Shown here in pieces: positions 42,070 to 51,823 of a DNA stretch of 64,000 nt. Each line of letters begins with the position of its first letter. The stretch's first letter is position 1. This DNA is from Serratia sp. Ag1 (lineage in GTDB: Bacteria; Pseudomonadota; Gammaproteobacteria; Enterobacterales; Enterobacteriaceae): NCBI RefSeq assembly GCF_000743355.1, contig NZ_JQEI01000003.1, positions 310,001-374,000 of the forward strand. The letters are read 5' to 3'. Both the position numbers and the translations under genes were made by a program. The notes under the pieces are model-generated. The model worked only from the letters and a program-made list of their open reading frames with translations. It was not told the DNA's origin and ran no database searches.

Positions 42070-43525
42070 GACACGCTATGCCACCCTGGCTACCATCCTC
42101 AGACAACGCATTGAACAAGGGCTGTATGTGGCAGGCGAACGCTTGCCTTCGGTACGCGCACTCAGCCTGGAGCACGGCGTCAGTATCAGCACCGTGCAGC
42201 AGGCTTACCGCCTGCTTGAAGAGAGCCAGTTGGTGGAGCCACGGGCGAAATCAGGCTATTTCGTGCACAGACCACAACCGATCGCAGAACTGCCTGCGGT
42301 CAGCCGCCCGGTGCAGCGGCCGGTGGATATTTCGCAATGGGAGCACGTGTTGGAGCTGACCCGCAGCAAACCGCGCAACGATCTGGTGCAACTGGGGCGT
42401 GGGATGCCAGACGTTAGCGAACCCACGATCAAACCGCTGCTCAAGGCACTGAGCAACAACGCACGCCATGGCGATTTGCGCAGTTTGTATTACGACAACA
42501 TTCAAGGCATCGCCAGCCTGCGCGAGCAGATCGCTCGCCTGCTGCTGGATTCCGGCTGCCAGCTTGATGCCGAACAACTGGTGATCACCACCGGTTGCCA
42601 AGAAGCGCTCTCCGCCGGGCTGCGTGCAATTTGCCAGGCCGGGGATATCGTCGCGGTCGATTCCCCCTGTTACCACGGCACCATGCAAACGTTGAAAGGC
42701 CTGGGCATGAAGGCGCTGGAAATCCCGACCGATCCGCTAAACGGCATCAGCCTTGAAGCCTTGGAGATGGCGTTGGAACAATGGCCAGTGAAAGTGATCC
42801 TGCTGACCCCGAACTGCAACAATCCGCTGGGCTATATCATGCCCGATGCCCGTAAAAAACGGCTGCTGATGCTGGCACAGCGTTACGATGTCGCCATTAT
42901 CGAAGATGATGTCTACGGTGATATTGCCTACAGCTATCCCCGGCCACGCACCATCAAATCTTTCGACGATGACGGGCGGGTGCTGTTGTGCAGTTCATTT
43001 TCCAAAACGCTGGCCCCCGGCTTGCGCATCGGTTGGATCGCTCCTGGTCGCTATCTTGAACGCGTGCTGCACATGAAATATATCGGTACTGGCGCAACGG
43101 CCACTCAGCCGCAGCTTGCGATTGCAGAATTCATCCGCCACGGCCATTACATGCAGCACTTGCGCCGCATGCGTATTCGTTATCAGCAAAACCGCGATCT
43201 GATGACCAGTTGGATCACCCAGTACTTCCCCGCAGGCACCCGCGTCAGCCAACCACGGGGCGGGTTTATGCTGTGGATCGAACTGCATGAAGAGTTTGAT
43301 ACCCTACGCCTGAACCGCCATCTGGAAGATAAGGGGGTACAAATTGCCGTCGGCAGCATTTTTTCCGCCTCGGGCAAATACCGTCACTGCCTGCGTATCA
43401 ACTACGCACAAAAGCTGACCGCTGACGTTGAACGTGCGGTAAAACAGGTAGGTATGACTATCGCCCAGATTATGCAGAGCCAGTCCGAGCCTGCAAAACA
43501 AATGGACTTCAGCGCGCCAGAATGA
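42068..43525 (+). CDS. MocR-type regulator (GntR helix-turn-helix plus aminotransferase-I domain)
   Basis: A 485-residue protein: an N-terminal GntR winged helix (YATLATILRQRIEQGLYVAG, then VSISTVQQAYRLLEESQLVEPR) fused to a fold-type I aminotransferase domain with the PLP lysine at 313 (SSFSKTLAPGLR), NCNNPLGY and GGFMLWIEL. MocR regulators use PLP or an adduct as ligand. Its target is probably the divergent DUF1127 gene and itself; a metabolic target is possible. The length is typical. Confidence 0.9.
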   Translation: MTRYATLATILRQRIEQGLYVAGERLPSVRALSLEHGVSISTVQQAYRLLEESQLVEPRAKSGYFVHRPQPIAELPAVSRPVQRPVDISQWEHVLELTRSKPRNDLVQLGRGMPDVSEPTIKPLLKALSNNARHGDLRSLYYDNIQGIASLREQIARLLLDSGCQLDAEQLVITTGCQEALSAGLRAICQAGDIVAVDSPCYHGTMQTLKGLGMKALEIPTDPLNGISLEALEMALEQWPVKVILLTPNCNNPLGYIMPDARKKRLLMLAQRYDVAIIEDDVYGDIAYSYPRPRTIKSFDDDGRVLLCSSFSKTLAPGLRIGWIAPGRYLERVLHMKYIGTGATATQPQLAIAEFIRHGHYMQHLRRMRIRYQQNRDLMTSWITQYFPAGTRVSQPRGGFMLWIELHEEFDTLRLNRHLEDKGVQIAVGSIFSASGKYRHCLRINYAQKLTADVERAVKQVGMTIAQIMQSQSEPAKQMDFSAPE

Positions 43526-43559
43526 AAAATTATCACCAGGTTCTTTGCGAGATATCACC

Positions 43560-44054
43560 ATGCTACCCAAGATCTTAATCAGTGCCTGCCTGGCAGGCTT
43601 CAAGGTGCGTTATAACGCCTCCAATAAAACGCTGGTTAATTCCACGTTGGAGCGCTGGCAACAGGAAGGGAGATTTGTGGTCTGCTGCCCTGAGCTGGCG
43701 GCGGGTTTTTCTACGCCACGCCCACCCGCTGAAATTGCCGCCGCAGCCAATGGAACAGAAGTGATCGCACGTAAGGCCCGAGTCATCGATGCTGACGGCA
43801 ACGATGTCACCGAGCCTTATCTACTCGGCGCACATCTGGCACTGGATACCGCGCGCCTGCACGGTTGCCGCTTCGCCCTGCTCAGCGATCGCAGCCCTTC
43901 TTGCGGTAGCCAGACAATTTATGACGGCTCATTCGGTGGCCAGACCCAGCCCGGCAGCGGTGTTACCGCCGAATTATTGCGCCAGAACGGTATTGACGTT
44001 TTTTCCGAGCATCAGATTGAAATGTTGATCGCCTGCGTTGAGGCCGCTGAGTAA
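43560..44054 (+). CDS. DUF523 family protein
   Basis: A 164-residue protein with the DUF523 hallmarks: ISACLAGFKVRYNASNK near the start with its conserved Cys, FVVCCPELAAGFSTPRPPAEI, and SDRSPSCGSQTIYDGSF. The cysteines in these motifs are conserved and may bind metal or an Fe-S cluster. The role is unknown. ATG 43560 lacks a strong ribosome-binding site; an in-frame TTG 15 bases upstream is possible. It follows the MocR gene by 34 bases. Confidence 0.85.
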   Translation: MLPKILISACLAGFKVRYNASNKTLVNSTLERWQQEGRFVVCCPELAAGFSTPRPPAEIAAAANGTEVIARKARVIDADGNDVTEPYLLGAHLALDTARLHGCRFALLSDRSPSCGSQTIYDGSFGGQTQPGSGVTAELLRQNGIDVFSEHQIEMLIACVEAAE

Positions 44055-44131
44055 GCCTCTTCATCTTGCAGCTGTCGCCTTGCCGCTGGTGTATAGTAAA
44101 ACCCCAATTCAGAAACAGGCGGATAACAACA

Positions 44132-44977
44132 ATGAACTCTCCATTTTTGGTGACTGCGCAGTGGCTTGAACAACATATTAACGATGAGAATCTGGTAGTG
44201 GTCGACGTCCGTATGTCTCCGGTCGGCCTGGTTCCCAAAAAAGACATGCTGGCCGAATTTGAGCGTGGACATATCCCAGGTGCAGTCTATTTCGATATCG
44301 ATAACGTAGCAGATAAAAATACCTCGCTGCCACATATGCTGCCAACGCCGGAGGAGTTCAGCGCCGTAGCCGGTCAGTTGGGTATCAGCGAACAACATAC
44401 GATCGTATTCTATGATGAAGGCAACCTGTTCTCTGCACCGCGCGGCTGGTGGACATTCCGCAACTTTGGGGCACGCAACGTTTACGTTCTGGACGAAGGT
44501 TTAAATGGTTGGATCGCGCGTGGCAATGCACTGGCAACGGGGGCTGCTCAGCCGAAACCTGCCACCTTCAACGCCCGCTTTAATACCGATGCGGTGGTCA
44601 ATATGCAGCAGGTTGAACAGGCTATGCATAATAAACAGCAGATCCTTGATGCCCGCGCAGCACCACGCTTTTATGCTCAAGCCCCAGAACCCCGCCCCGG
44701 TTTACACCGTGGTCATATTCCTGGCAGCATCAATATCCCGTATGGCAATCTGCTGGAAGCTGGCCGTTTCAAATCATTGGCGGCGCTGAAAAAAACCTTC
44801 CTCGATAAAGGGGTGGACCTCACCGCACCCACCATCGTCAGTTGCGGTTCTGGCGTGACCGCCGCCGTGCTGGCATTAGGTTTGCTGTCGCTCGATGCGC
44901 ATCAAGTGAAGCTGTATGACGGAGCCTGGAGCGAGTGGGGTCTGCTGAGTGGCAACCAGCCGATTGCTCAAGATTAA
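44132..44977 (+). CDS. sseA: 3-mercaptopyruvate sulfurtransferase SseA
   Basis: A 281-residue two-domain rhodanese, the length of E. coli SseA. The N-terminal inactive rhodanese carries YDEGNLFSAPRGWWTFR. The C-terminal active domain has Cys238 in CGSGVTA, the mercaptopyruvate sulfurtransferase signature, and GHIPGSINIPYGNLLE. It transfers sulfur from 3-mercaptopyruvate to cyanide or thiols. ATG 44132 follows GGCGGA at suitable spacing. It is transcribed with its own upstream region after the DUF523 gene. Confidence 0.93.
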   Translation: MNSPFLVTAQWLEQHINDENLVVVDVRMSPVGLVPKKDMLAEFERGHIPGAVYFDIDNVADKNTSLPHMLPTPEEFSAVAGQLGISEQHTIVFYDEGNLFSAPRGWWTFRNFGARNVYVLDEGLNGWIARGNALATGAAQPKPATFNARFNTDAVVNMQQVEQAMHNKQQILDARAAPRFYAQAPEPRPGLHRGHIPGSINIPYGNLLEAGRFKSLAALKKTFLDKGVDLTAPTIVSCGSGVTAAVLALGLLSLDAHQVKLYDGAWSEWGLLSGNQPIAQD

Positions 44978-44989
44978 ATGATATGCACA

Positions 44990-45859
44990 TTATTCGCGTA
45001 ACCGCTCAATAATAATCTGCGCTAACAACCGGATGGCGTCATCCGGTTGTTCCTCTGCCCGATGTAACTTCACACCAATCTGCTGCAGTGTCGGCAATGC
45101 TGCCGGATCCTGCCGCACCAGCCCCGGTGGCAACCCACTCTCGGTGCGTACCGTTACACCTAACCCAGCACTGACCGCAGCCCAGATGCCATTAAGGCTA
45201 CGGCTGGTAAAAGCGATACGCCACGGGATCCCGGCGCGATCCAATGCGGCGGTTGCCGCGCTGCGCATCAGGCAAGGTGCATCGAATACCACCAGCGGCA
45301 ACGCTTCACCGCTGGCACGCCACTGTGCCAAATCAAAACCCGGCGCGGCGATCCAGTGCATCCAACGCAGCCCTAAATCCTGCTGAAACGGAGTATTCAC
45401 GCCGCCATCCCAGGCCAACGAAAGATCCAGTTGCCCTTTCAGTACCCAGTCGATCAGCTCAGCATTGCGGGCAATACGCGCTTCAATGCACACCTTCGGG
45501 TGCGCCCGGGCAAAACTGCCCAACACCTGCGGTAAAAAAGTTTCGCCAAAATCTTCCTGCAGGCCTAAACGCACTCGGCCCTGTAAATCCAACCCGCGCA
45601 CCGCAGTTACCGCTTCATCATTCAGTTCCAGCAAACGGCGAGCATAGCCCAGCAATGTTTCACCTGCTTCGGTCATCACCATGCCACGCCCGGATTTGCG
45701 CAGAATGGGCACCCCCACCTGCTGTTCGAGTTTTTTCAAATGCGCACTGACCGCCGAAGTCGAACGCCCCAAGCGCTCCGCCGCTTTGGCAAAGCTGCCC
45801 AGCTCAATACCGGCCACGTAACTGCGCAAATCGTCGAGATCAAAGGTCACTCGCCCCAT
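44990..45859 (-). CDS. LysR family transcriptional regulator
   Basis: A 289-residue LysR regulator. ATG 45859 gives MGRVTFDLDDLRSYVAGIEL, with the helix-turn-helix GSFAKAAERLGRSTSAVSAHLKKLE. The effector-binding part includes LGLQEDFGETFLPQVLGSFA and a variable C-terminus. An ATG nine bases upstream is less well placed relative to its AGG. It is divergent from the DUF4865 gene 105 bases away, its likely target. It is convergent with sseA, 12 bases from its stop. Confidence 0.87.
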   Translation of the reverse strand: MGRVTFDLDDLRSYVAGIELGSFAKAAERLGRSTSAVSAHLKKLEQQVGVPILRKSGRGMVMTEAGETLLGYARRLLELNDEAVTAVRGLDLQGRVRLGLQEDFGETFLPQVLGSFARAHPKVCIEARIARNAELIDWVLKGQLDLSLAWDGGVNTPFQQDLGLRWMHWIAAPGFDLAQWRASGEALPLVVFDAPCLMRSAATAALDRAGIPWRIAFTSRSLNGIWAAVSAGLGVTVRTESGLPPGLVRQDPAALPTLQQIGVKLHRAEEQPDDAIRLLAQIIIERLRE

Positions 45860-45964
45860 GCTGACCATCCTGATTTTTCGAATTGTTTATCTTAATAATA
45901 CCGATTTTATCGATAAAGATGCCGTGTCACTCTTTGCGGGTCAATTATTTTCAGGAGCACTGCC

Positions 45965-46510
45965 ATGATCGCCATGCAATACGCTTTCTCCCTGCCCGCC
46001 GACTACGACATGGGTATTATCCGCCAGCGCATCGCTGACTTTGGCCATTTGCTGGATCACTGTCCACAGTTAATCATTAAAGCTTATCTTTATGCGCTGA
46101 AAGGCGAGCATGGTAATGACAATCGCTATGCGCCGTTTTATCTGTGGCACAGCAGCAGCGGGATGAGTGATTTTCTGACCAGCAATGGCTTCAAAGGCGT
46201 CAGCCAGGCGTTCGGTTGGCCGCAGGTCAACCATTGGCTGCCTTGGCTGGTAAAGATCGCACCAGAAAATCTCGCCGAGGCCCGTTATGCTACGCTGGAA
46301 TGCCTGCCGATTGCCGCTTATAGCGATCTCGCACTGTTGCGTTCGCAGCAACAGGCCAACCCATTGGCCTTAGCCAGCATCGTCGCGTTCGATCCGGCAC
46401 GCTGGCAGTTGGTCAATTTTCACCTGTGGCGCCAACTGCCACAACAGAGCAATGCGCAGACACAGCGCTATGCGGTGGGGCATATTTCTGCGCCATTGGA
46501 ATTCGGCTGA
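45965..46510 (+). CDS. DUF4865 family protein
   Basis: A 181-residue protein starting MIAMQYAFSLPADYDM, with AGGAG seven bases upstream. Conserved parts are MGIIRQRIADFGHLLDHCP, KAYLYALKGE and APFYLWHSSSGMSDFL. DUF4865 proteins are usually next to a LysR regulator, as here, and resemble antibiotic-biosynthesis-monooxygenase-like folds in arrangement, but no function is known. It is nearly adjacent to the minus-strand CDF gene, which ends ten bases from its stop. Confidence 0.82.
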   Translation: MIAMQYAFSLPADYDMGIIRQRIADFGHLLDHCPQLIIKAYLYALKGEHGNDNRYAPFYLWHSSSGMSDFLTSNGFKGVSQAFGWPQVNHWLPWLVKIAPENLAEARYATLECLPIAAYSDLALLRSQQQANPLALASIVAFDPARWQLVNFHLWRQLPQQSNAQTQRYAVGHISAPLEFG

Positions 46511-46520
46511 ACAAGGTTTC

Positions 46521-47459
46521 TCACAACCACTTCGGATCCTGAGTAAAAGAGATCGTCAGCCAGCGGTGCGGGCCTTCTTCACCGATGGCCTCGGCAATTT
46601 TGTCGCGGATCTGATCAAACTTGTATATCCCGCTGTGTTCCATGCTTTCGGGGATCACAATCTGGATCTCAATAAACAACCCACGCCCCATGCGCGTGGC
46701 ATAGTTAGAATAATCCAGAAAACCGTATTCCAGCGTCAATTGCGCCATAATGGCTTCGATCTTGCAATCGAGGCTATCGGGGGTCATTTGTAACACTTCA
46801 CGGAACGCAGCTCTTACCGTTTGTATCGGTATCGGGATCAATACCAAGGTCAATACCGCCAGGGCAAAGGGATCGGTATACACGTTCAGGTATTCGTAGC
46901 GGGTTCCTTCCATCAACCAGGTGAGAATAAATGCCACCAGCAGTGCAGAGCTGATACACGCCGACATCAGCCAGCTTTTGGTATCCAGTGCAATCAGTTC
47001 TGACTGCACCCTTTTATTCAACCGACGCTGTTTGAAATAGAGAGTAAAACAGAAAATACTGACGGTGATGGCATACACCATCGCCCACCCCAATTCGAGT
47101 TCACGCCCACCATCGGCAATCCCTTTGATTGCATTGACGAAAGCATATAGACACAGCAAAGCCAGCAGGCTGCCGTTAAACGCCAGCACCAACGGTTCAA
47201 CGTGCCAGAACCCGTACTGAAAACGGCGGCTGTAAGGTTGCCCAAGCAGGCGTGAAACCAGCAGTGATAGCGAACACATCCCGGCATCTAACGCAGAAAA
47301 CATGCCGTCAAAAACGATCGACATGGAGCCACAGATAATGCCAAACACAATCCCTGAACTGGCAATAAAGAGCGTGCAGTAGATTGAACGTTTGAGGATT
47401 TTTTGTTCTATTTCAGTACTGTGTAGTTTTTGTTGAATATCCACTGGCGCAGTAGTCAT
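46521..47459 (-). CDS. Cation diffusion facilitator family transporter
   Basis: A 312-residue inner-membrane cation/proton antiporter-like protein. It has the CDF transmembrane core (GSMSIVFDGMFSALDAGMCSLS, with the metal-site Asp residues in IVFDGMFSALD) and a later segment LNVYTDPFALAVLTLVLIP, followed by a cytoplasmic C-terminal domain. In the first metal-site helix the usual HxxxD pattern is not evident; the pattern present is DxxxxxxD, so substrate (Zn, Fe, Mn or other) is not assigned. It is separated from yehS by a clear terminator. Confidence 0.85.
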   Translation of the reverse strand: MTTAPVDIQQKLHSTEIEQKILKRSIYCTLFIASSGIVFGIICGSMSIVFDGMFSALDAGMCSLSLLVSRLLGQPYSRRFQYGFWHVEPLVLAFNGSLLALLCLYAFVNAIKGIADGGRELELGWAMVYAITVSIFCFTLYFKQRRLNKRVQSELIALDTKSWLMSACISSALLVAFILTWLMEGTRYEYLNVYTDPFALAVLTLVLIPIPIQTVRAAFREVLQMTPDSLDCKIEAIMAQLTLEYGFLDYSNYATRMGRGLFIEIQIVIPESMEHSGIYKFDQIRDKIAEAIGEEGPHRWLTISFTQDPKWL

Positions 47460-47560
47460 CTTATTATCTTAATTCCACAGTCATCAGACGAGATACCAAA
47501 CAGTATGATCCACAAAACCACGGTGTGCAAAAGACAAGGCAGGCAGTAAATATAACAGAC

Positions 47561-47585
47561 AAAAAGCGCCCTTGATTAAGGACGC
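47561..47585 (-). terminator. Rho-independent terminator of yehS
   Basis: On the minus strand GCGTCCTT, loop AATC, AAGGGCGC, then five T: an eight-base stem with one G-U pair (plus coordinates 47566-47585, T-run 47561-47565), 22 bases downstream of the yehS stop. Confidence 0.85.
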
Positions 47586-47607
47586 CGGAGATAACCTGCT
47601 TAGAAAA

Positions 47608-48072
47608 TTATGCGCCACGTATGCGCTGAGTCAGCCCTTTCAGGAAGTAACGCAGCATCTGATCGCCGCACGGGCGATAATTTTTAGTGCCCTCTTTGCG
47701 GAACAGCGCACTCAGCTCCGGCTTGGAAATACGGAACTCCACCGCAGTGAAAATCTGGTGCAGGTCGATATCTTTCAGCTCAAACGCCACGCGCAGTTTT
47801 TTCAGCACCAGATTGTTGGTGATCGGCAGTTCGATGGCAGGCGCAGGGAATTTGTCATCTTTACCGCGTTTGAAGAACACCAGGCCATTCAGGAAATGTG
47901 CCATCACTTCGTCCGGGCAGGGGGCAAAACCCGGTTCACCCTCTTTAACAAGGTAGCTTCCCATCGCTGCAACATCGACGTCAAAACCGTCCAGTTTGAC
48001 GATCTCAACCATCTTTGCGTCGTTAATCTTCAGCATGAAACGCACGCTGCGCAGCACATCATTATTGATCAT
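47608..48072 (-). CDS. yehS: YehS, DUF1456 protein
   Basis: A 154-residue protein (E. coli YehS 156 aa) made of two repeated DUF1456 units: VLRSVRFMLKINDAKMVEI and the copy VLKKLRVAFELKDIDLHQIF, with a basic C-terminus (LTQRIRGA). The function is unknown. It has its own terminator and lies between uxaB and the CDF gene. Confidence 0.9.
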   Translation of the reverse strand: MINNDVLRSVRFMLKINDAKMVEIVKLDGFDVDVAAMGSYLVKEGEPGFAPCPDEVMAHFLNGLVFFKRGKDDKFPAPAIELPITNNLVLKKLRVAFELKDIDLHQIFTAVEFRISKPELSALFRKEGTKNYRPCGDQMLRYFLKGLTQRIRGA

Positions 48073-48180
48073 GGAATTGCCTTTAGCTTATCAACCGGGG
48101 AGATGTGAATGTTGCCACACCTTGCATGTGCGGCAGTATAGGGATCCGGCAGAGGATTCTCAATCGGATTTCCGCAAGCA

Positions 48181-48205
48181 GGAAATGGCGTTAAACGCCA
48201 CTTCC
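48181..48205 (-). terminator. Hairpin downstream of uxaB
   Basis: On the minus strand GGAAGTGGCG, loop TTTAA, CGCCATTTCC: ten paired bases including one G-U, about 20 bases past the uxaB stop. No T-run; probably a 3'-end or attenuating structure. Confidence 0.6.
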
Positions 48206-48223
48206 TGTTGCCAGCAGAATCAA

Positions 48224-49681
48224 TCAAGGTTTATTAAGTTCGTTCAGCGCAGTGCGCATCCCGTCTTCCAGAATCACCCGCAGGTCGGCAGTGACGGCAG
48301 CGGTAAGGCCAGGCACCGCGTTGAGGTTTTGCCCCCAGTGGTTTTCATCACCCAGTACGGTTTCCACCAAGGTAACAAGCTCGATATCACGGTGCGTTAC
48401 CCCCGCCCACAGCGTGGCGTAGCGCTCCAGCCAATGGGCATCATCCTGCAGCGGATAGTTGCCCAGTTGCCGTTCACCACGGTAAAACGCCATCAGCGCT
48501 GCCAGAGCAAAGGTCAGGCGCTGCGGTAAAACGCCGTTTTTCTGCTGCCCAGCCAGTAATTGCGGCAGGATGCGCGTCCGGAACTTGGTCATGCCGTTCA
48601 GCGCAATTGAGAGTAGTTGGTGCTGAATGAACGGGTTACGGAAACGGTTCTGTACCGCTTCCGCGAACGGCAGCAACTCATCCTGCGGCAGATCGAGCAC
48701 GGGCATGATCTCTTCAGCAATGGTGCGCGCAACAAACTCACTCACCTGCGCATCACTCATCGCCTCCCCCACGGTATTCAGCCCGGCCAGGAACGCCACC
48801 GGCACCAACGCGGTATGTGCGCCGTTGAGAATCGCCACCTTGCGCTCTTTATAAGGTTTGATGTCATCGACGATGTGTACGTTCAGGTCAAGCCGATCCA
48901 AATGCAGCTCTTTCGCCAGCCACTGCGGCCCCTGGATCACGAACAGATAAAAATGTTCAGCCGTATCCAGGAAGCGATCCTGATAGCCCAACTGCTGCTG
49001 CCACTGTTCCTCTTCACCGCGCGGGTAACCGGTCACGATGCGATCCACCAGGGTGGAACAGAAGGTATTGCACTCATTCAGCCAAGTGCTGAACGCCGCG
49101 GGCAGTTCCCACTGTTGGGCATAGCGCAACACATATTCTTTCAGCGTTTCGCCGTTATAGTCGATCAACTCACACGGCAGCAGCACCCAGCCTTTATCGG
49201 CGGCTCCGGCGAAATGGCTGAAGCGCTCGTACAGCAGGCGCGTCAGTTTAGCCGGGAAGCTGGCCGCAGGCGCATCTGCAAAGCGATCTTGTGGCAGGTA
49301 AGCGATACCCGCTTCCGTGGTGTTAGAGAACACAAAACGGATCGCCGGATCACGCGCCAATGTCAGATAACCGGCATAATCCTGATAAACATTCACTTCG
49401 CGGTTGATAGAACGAATCAGGCGCGGCTCGCAAACGGCTTCCCCCTGTTCATTCAGCCCACGAATAATAGTGGTGTACAAACCGTCTTGAGTATTCAGCG
49501 AAGGGGGTTGTTCGCTGTCTATCGGGCGCACCACTACCACACCGGCATTCAGACCGGTGTGTTCATTCAATAAATCAATTTGCCAGTCGATAAAAGCACG
49601 CAAAAAATTACCTTCCCCAAACTGAATAATACGATCGGGATAATTTGCACCGGGGAATTCTTTGCGATTCAATTGTTTCAT
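48224..49681 (-). CDS. uxaB: Tagaturonate reductase (altronate oxidoreductase) UxaB
   Basis: A 485-residue member of the mannitol dehydrogenase family: N-terminal NAD-binding part ([14 protein letters not shown]), [11 protein letters not shown], the family KxxxNxxH motif as [20 protein letters not shown], and [21 protein letters not shown]. It interconverts D-tagaturonate and D-altronate with NAD(H) in hexuronate catabolism. Here it is immediately downstream of lgoD, 35 bases after its stop, which makes tagaturonate from L-galactonate, so the two enzymes act in sequence. In E. coli uxaB is in a separate location. Confidence 0.94.
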   Translation of the reverse strand: MKQLNRKEFPGANYPDRIIQFGEGNFLRAFIDWQIDLLNEHTGLNAGVVVVRPIDSEQPPSLNTQDGLYTTIIRGLNEQGEAVCEPRLIRSINREVNVYQDYAGYLTLARDPAIRFVFSNTTEAGIAYLPQDRFADAPAASFPAKLTRLLYERFSHFAGAADKGWVLLPCELIDYNGETLKEYVLRYAQQWELPAAFSTWLNECNTFCSTLVDRIVTGYPRGEEEQWQQQLGYQDRFLDTAEHFYLFVIQGPQWLAKELHLDRLDLNVHIVDDIKPYKERKVAILNGAHTALVPVAFLAGLNTVGEAMSDAQVSEFVARTIAEEIMPVLDLPQDELLPFAEAVQNRFRNPFIQHQLLSIALNGMTKFRTRILPQLLAGQQKNGVLPQRLTFALAALMAFYRGERQLGNYPLQDDAHWLERYATLWAGVTHRDIELVTLVETVLGDENHWGQNLNAVPGLTAAVTADLRVILEDGMRTALNELNKP

Positions 49682-49716
49682 TGTAGCTCCTTGCAGCCAG
49701 TCAAATAATGTTACGG

Positions 49717-50742
49717 TCAGCTAAAGCGAATAATGCCTTTAATAAGCTGTTTATTATTAATCACGTCTACTTCGTATTTTTCTGCCAACGTGGCAAAATC
49801 AAACTGGTGGGAAAGCATCATTTTTGCCGTTATTTTCCCGGCTGCCATAAGTTGCCCCACTTTAACGAAATCTTCTTTGGTGGCATTACGGCTGCCCATC
49901 ATGGTGGTTTCTTTTTTATGGAATTCCGGGTCAGAGAATTGCAAGTCCCCTTTAAACAGGCCGACAAAGGTAATACTGCCACCGTGGCGGATCAGGTTAA
50001 CGCTATGGTTCATCGCCTGCTGATTGCCGGTGGCATCAATGATTTTTGCCGCCAGCATGCCATCAAACTGCGCACGCAATGCTGCTTCAAAGCCGTTGTC
50101 TGCCGGGTTCAGCGTGATCAGCCCAAGCACCTGCTCTACATGGGTACGGCGTTGCACGCTGGTATCTGCCACCACCACTTTCGCCCCGTCTGCCTTGGCG
50201 ATTGCCGCCACACCCAGCCCGATCGGCCCTGCCCCCACCACCACCAGATGATCGCCCTGCACCACCGCAGCACGCCGCAGCGCATGGGCACTGATGGAAA
50301 AAGGCTCAATCAGCGCCGCCGCTTCCGGTTCCACGCCATCCACCACCAGCAGATTGCTCACCGGCACGCTGAGATACTCACTGAAACCACCGTCCTGATG
50401 AACGCCGATCACTGAAATATTTTCGCAGCAGTTGGGCCTGCCGCTATGGCAAGCACCACAGTGTTGGCAGGAAACATAAGGGATCACCGCCACGCGCTGC
50501 CCAACCTGCAACCCGCTGACGTTGCCACCCATGCTGACAATTTCACCGCATATTTCATGGCCCAGCACCCGTGGATAGCTGAAGAAAGGCTGCTGGCCTG
50601 ACCAAGCGTGGATATCCGTGCCACAAATACCGACCGTGATAACTTTCAGCACTGCTTCATCCGGTGCCGGTTGTGGGATCGGCCATTGCTGATAAACCAG
50701 CTTGGTCGGCTCCTGACAAACTAATGTACTCATTGTGACCAT
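49717..50742 (-). CDS. lgoD: L-galactonate oxidoreductase LgoD (YjjN)
   Basis: A 341-residue zinc-dependent medium-chain dehydrogenase. ATG 50742 follows GGGAG; an in-frame ATG at 50733 is possible. Catalytic zinc ligands are in [11 protein letters not shown] and GHEICGE, and structural zinc cysteines in [15 protein letters not shown]. The NAD-binding loop is [15 protein letters not shown]. It resembles E. coli YjjN nearly throughout ([37 protein letters not shown]). It oxidises L-galactonate at C5 to D-tagaturonate. It is divergent from the LgoR regulator gene. Confidence 0.92.
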   Translation of the reverse strand: MVTMSTLVCQEPTKLVYQQWPIPQPAPDEAVLKVITVGICGTDIHAWSGQQPFFSYPRVLGHEICGEIVSMGGNVSGLQVGQRVAVIPYVSCQHCGACHSGRPNCCENISVIGVHQDGGFSEYLSVPVSNLLVVDGVEPEAAALIEPFSISAHALRRAAVVQGDHLVVVGAGPIGLGVAAIAKADGAKVVVADTSVQRRTHVEQVLGLITLNPADNGFEAALRAQFDGMLAAKIIDATGNQQAMNHSVNLIRHGGSITFVGLFKGDLQFSDPEFHKKETTMMGSRNATKEDFVKVGQLMAAGKITAKMMLSHQFDFATLAEKYEVDVINNKQLIKGIIRFS

Positions 50743-50834
50743 AATTTTTTCTCCCGTGATATGGCAGCTGTTATCACTGGAAAACGGACACAATGGTTGC
50801 TCGACAACGAATATTTGTGAGTCAGCACAAAATA

Positions 50835-50852
50835 AACCGATTTAAATTGGTT
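50835..50852. promoter_or_regulatory. Likely LgoR/UxuR-type operator between lgoD and lgoR
   Basis: AACCGATTTAAATTGGTT is a near-perfect 18-base palindrome (one mismatched pair) between the divergent lgoD and lgoR genes, ending four bases before the lgoR ATG. It resembles the TTGGTATACCAA-type sites of hexuronate regulators of the same GntR subfamily; binding by LgoR is inferred. Confidence 0.5.
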
Positions 50853-50856
50853 TTAA

Positions 50857-51792
50857 ATGCGTAAAAAACCTTTCCTTGAGAAAACCATGAGCAGAACCCA
50901 AAACCTGAGACAGAACGTGGTAAACCAGATGCTGGATGGCATCATCAGAGGCCATATCCGATCGCCACTGCCTTCCCAGGCCGCGCTGGCAGAAATGTAC
51001 AACATCAGCCGCACCACAGTACGCCACACGCTGACACATCTCTACCAGCAAGGAGTACTGGAGAAGGTCAACGATAACTATGTGATTCTACGGATGCCCG
51101 TGGCAGAGGACGGTTTCGACTGCATAAGCCAATCACTGGAAGAGCAGGTCAAGGAGTTTGAGAAAGCGTTCTTTAAGATGATCAACCAGAAACAGTTGCG
51201 TGCCGGTGATTCATTCACCGAACTGCAGCTTTCGCGCACGGTCAACGTCAGCCCGATGGTGGTCAGAGAATTTCTGCTGCGCTTTAGCCGCTACAATCTG
51301 ATCGATAACGTGCGGCGCGGCCAATGGTGTATGAAAAAGCTCGATCAGAACTACGCCGAGCAGCTTTTTGAGCTGCGCCAGATGCTGGAAACCCACGCCC
51401 TCTCGCGCTTTATCAACCTGCCCGCCCAGGATGAACGCTGGCTGCAAGCCAAGGAGTTACTGAGCCGCCACCGTCAGTTGCGTGACACCATCAGCGACAA
51501 TTACCGGCTGTTCTCCGAGTTGGACCGGGATTTCCATGGGCTGATCCTGTCGGCAGCCAATAACCCTTTCTTCAACCAGTCGCTGGAAATCATTTCGGTG
51601 ATCTTCCACTTTCACTACCAGTGGGATGAAACCGATCTCAAACAACGCAATATTATTGCGATTGAAGAACATATGGCGATTTTGAGCGCACTCATCTGCC
51701 GTAGCGATCAGGATGCGGCTCGCGAGTTGCACCGCCATCTCGATACGGCAAAACAGTCGATGATTCGTTCTATCCAGCAGAATACTCTCTAA
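50857..51792 (+). CDS. lgoR: L-galactonate regulator LgoR (YjjM), GntR/FadR subfamily
   Basis: A 311-residue regulator with an N-terminal winged helix (LRQNVVNQMLDGIIRGHI, then AEMYNISRTTVRHTLTHLY) and a C-terminal FadR-type FCD domain (FELRQMLETHALSRFINLPA, LDRDFHGLILSAANNPFF, FHFHYQWDETDLKQRNIIAIEEH), whose His residues usually bind metal. It closely matches E. coli YjjM (304 aa), a repressor/activator of lgoDT. ATG 50857 agrees with the E. coli start (which also has a LFEKTMSR-like stretch) but has little ribosome-binding sequence; ATG 50887 (MSRTQN) is an alternative. Confidence 0.9.
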   Translation: MRKKPFLEKTMSRTQNLRQNVVNQMLDGIIRGHIRSPLPSQAALAEMYNISRTTVRHTLTHLYQQGVLEKVNDNYVILRMPVAEDGFDCISQSLEEQVKEFEKAFFKMINQKQLRAGDSFTELQLSRTVNVSPMVVREFLLRFSRYNLIDNVRRGQWCMKKLDQNYAEQLFELRQMLETHALSRFINLPAQDERWLQAKELLSRHRQLRDTISDNYRLFSELDRDFHGLILSAANNPFFNQSLEIISVIFHFHYQWDETDLKQRNIIAIEEHMAILSALICRSDQDAARELHRHLDTAKQSMIRSIQQNTL

Positions 51793-51797
51793 GCCTT

Positions 51798-51823
51798 GCT
51801 GTTTTTTATCGATAAAAAACAGC
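51798..51823. repeat. 26-base perfect palindrome between lgoR and lgoT, with a direct repeat
   Basis: The palindrome consists of GCTGTTTTTTATC and its exact inverse, centred at 51810/51811, six bases after the lgoR stop. Its right half, CGATAAAAAACAG, recurs at 51843-51855. The recurring AAACCGAT at 51839 also matches part of the lgoD-lgoR palindrome. It may be an operator for lgoT, a terminator for lgoR, or both. Confidence 0.5.

Noticed and set aside
48617-49573. 318-codon plus-strand frame antisense to uxaB
   Set aside because: It is an antisense shadow of uxaB, whose family motifs are intact on the minus strand.
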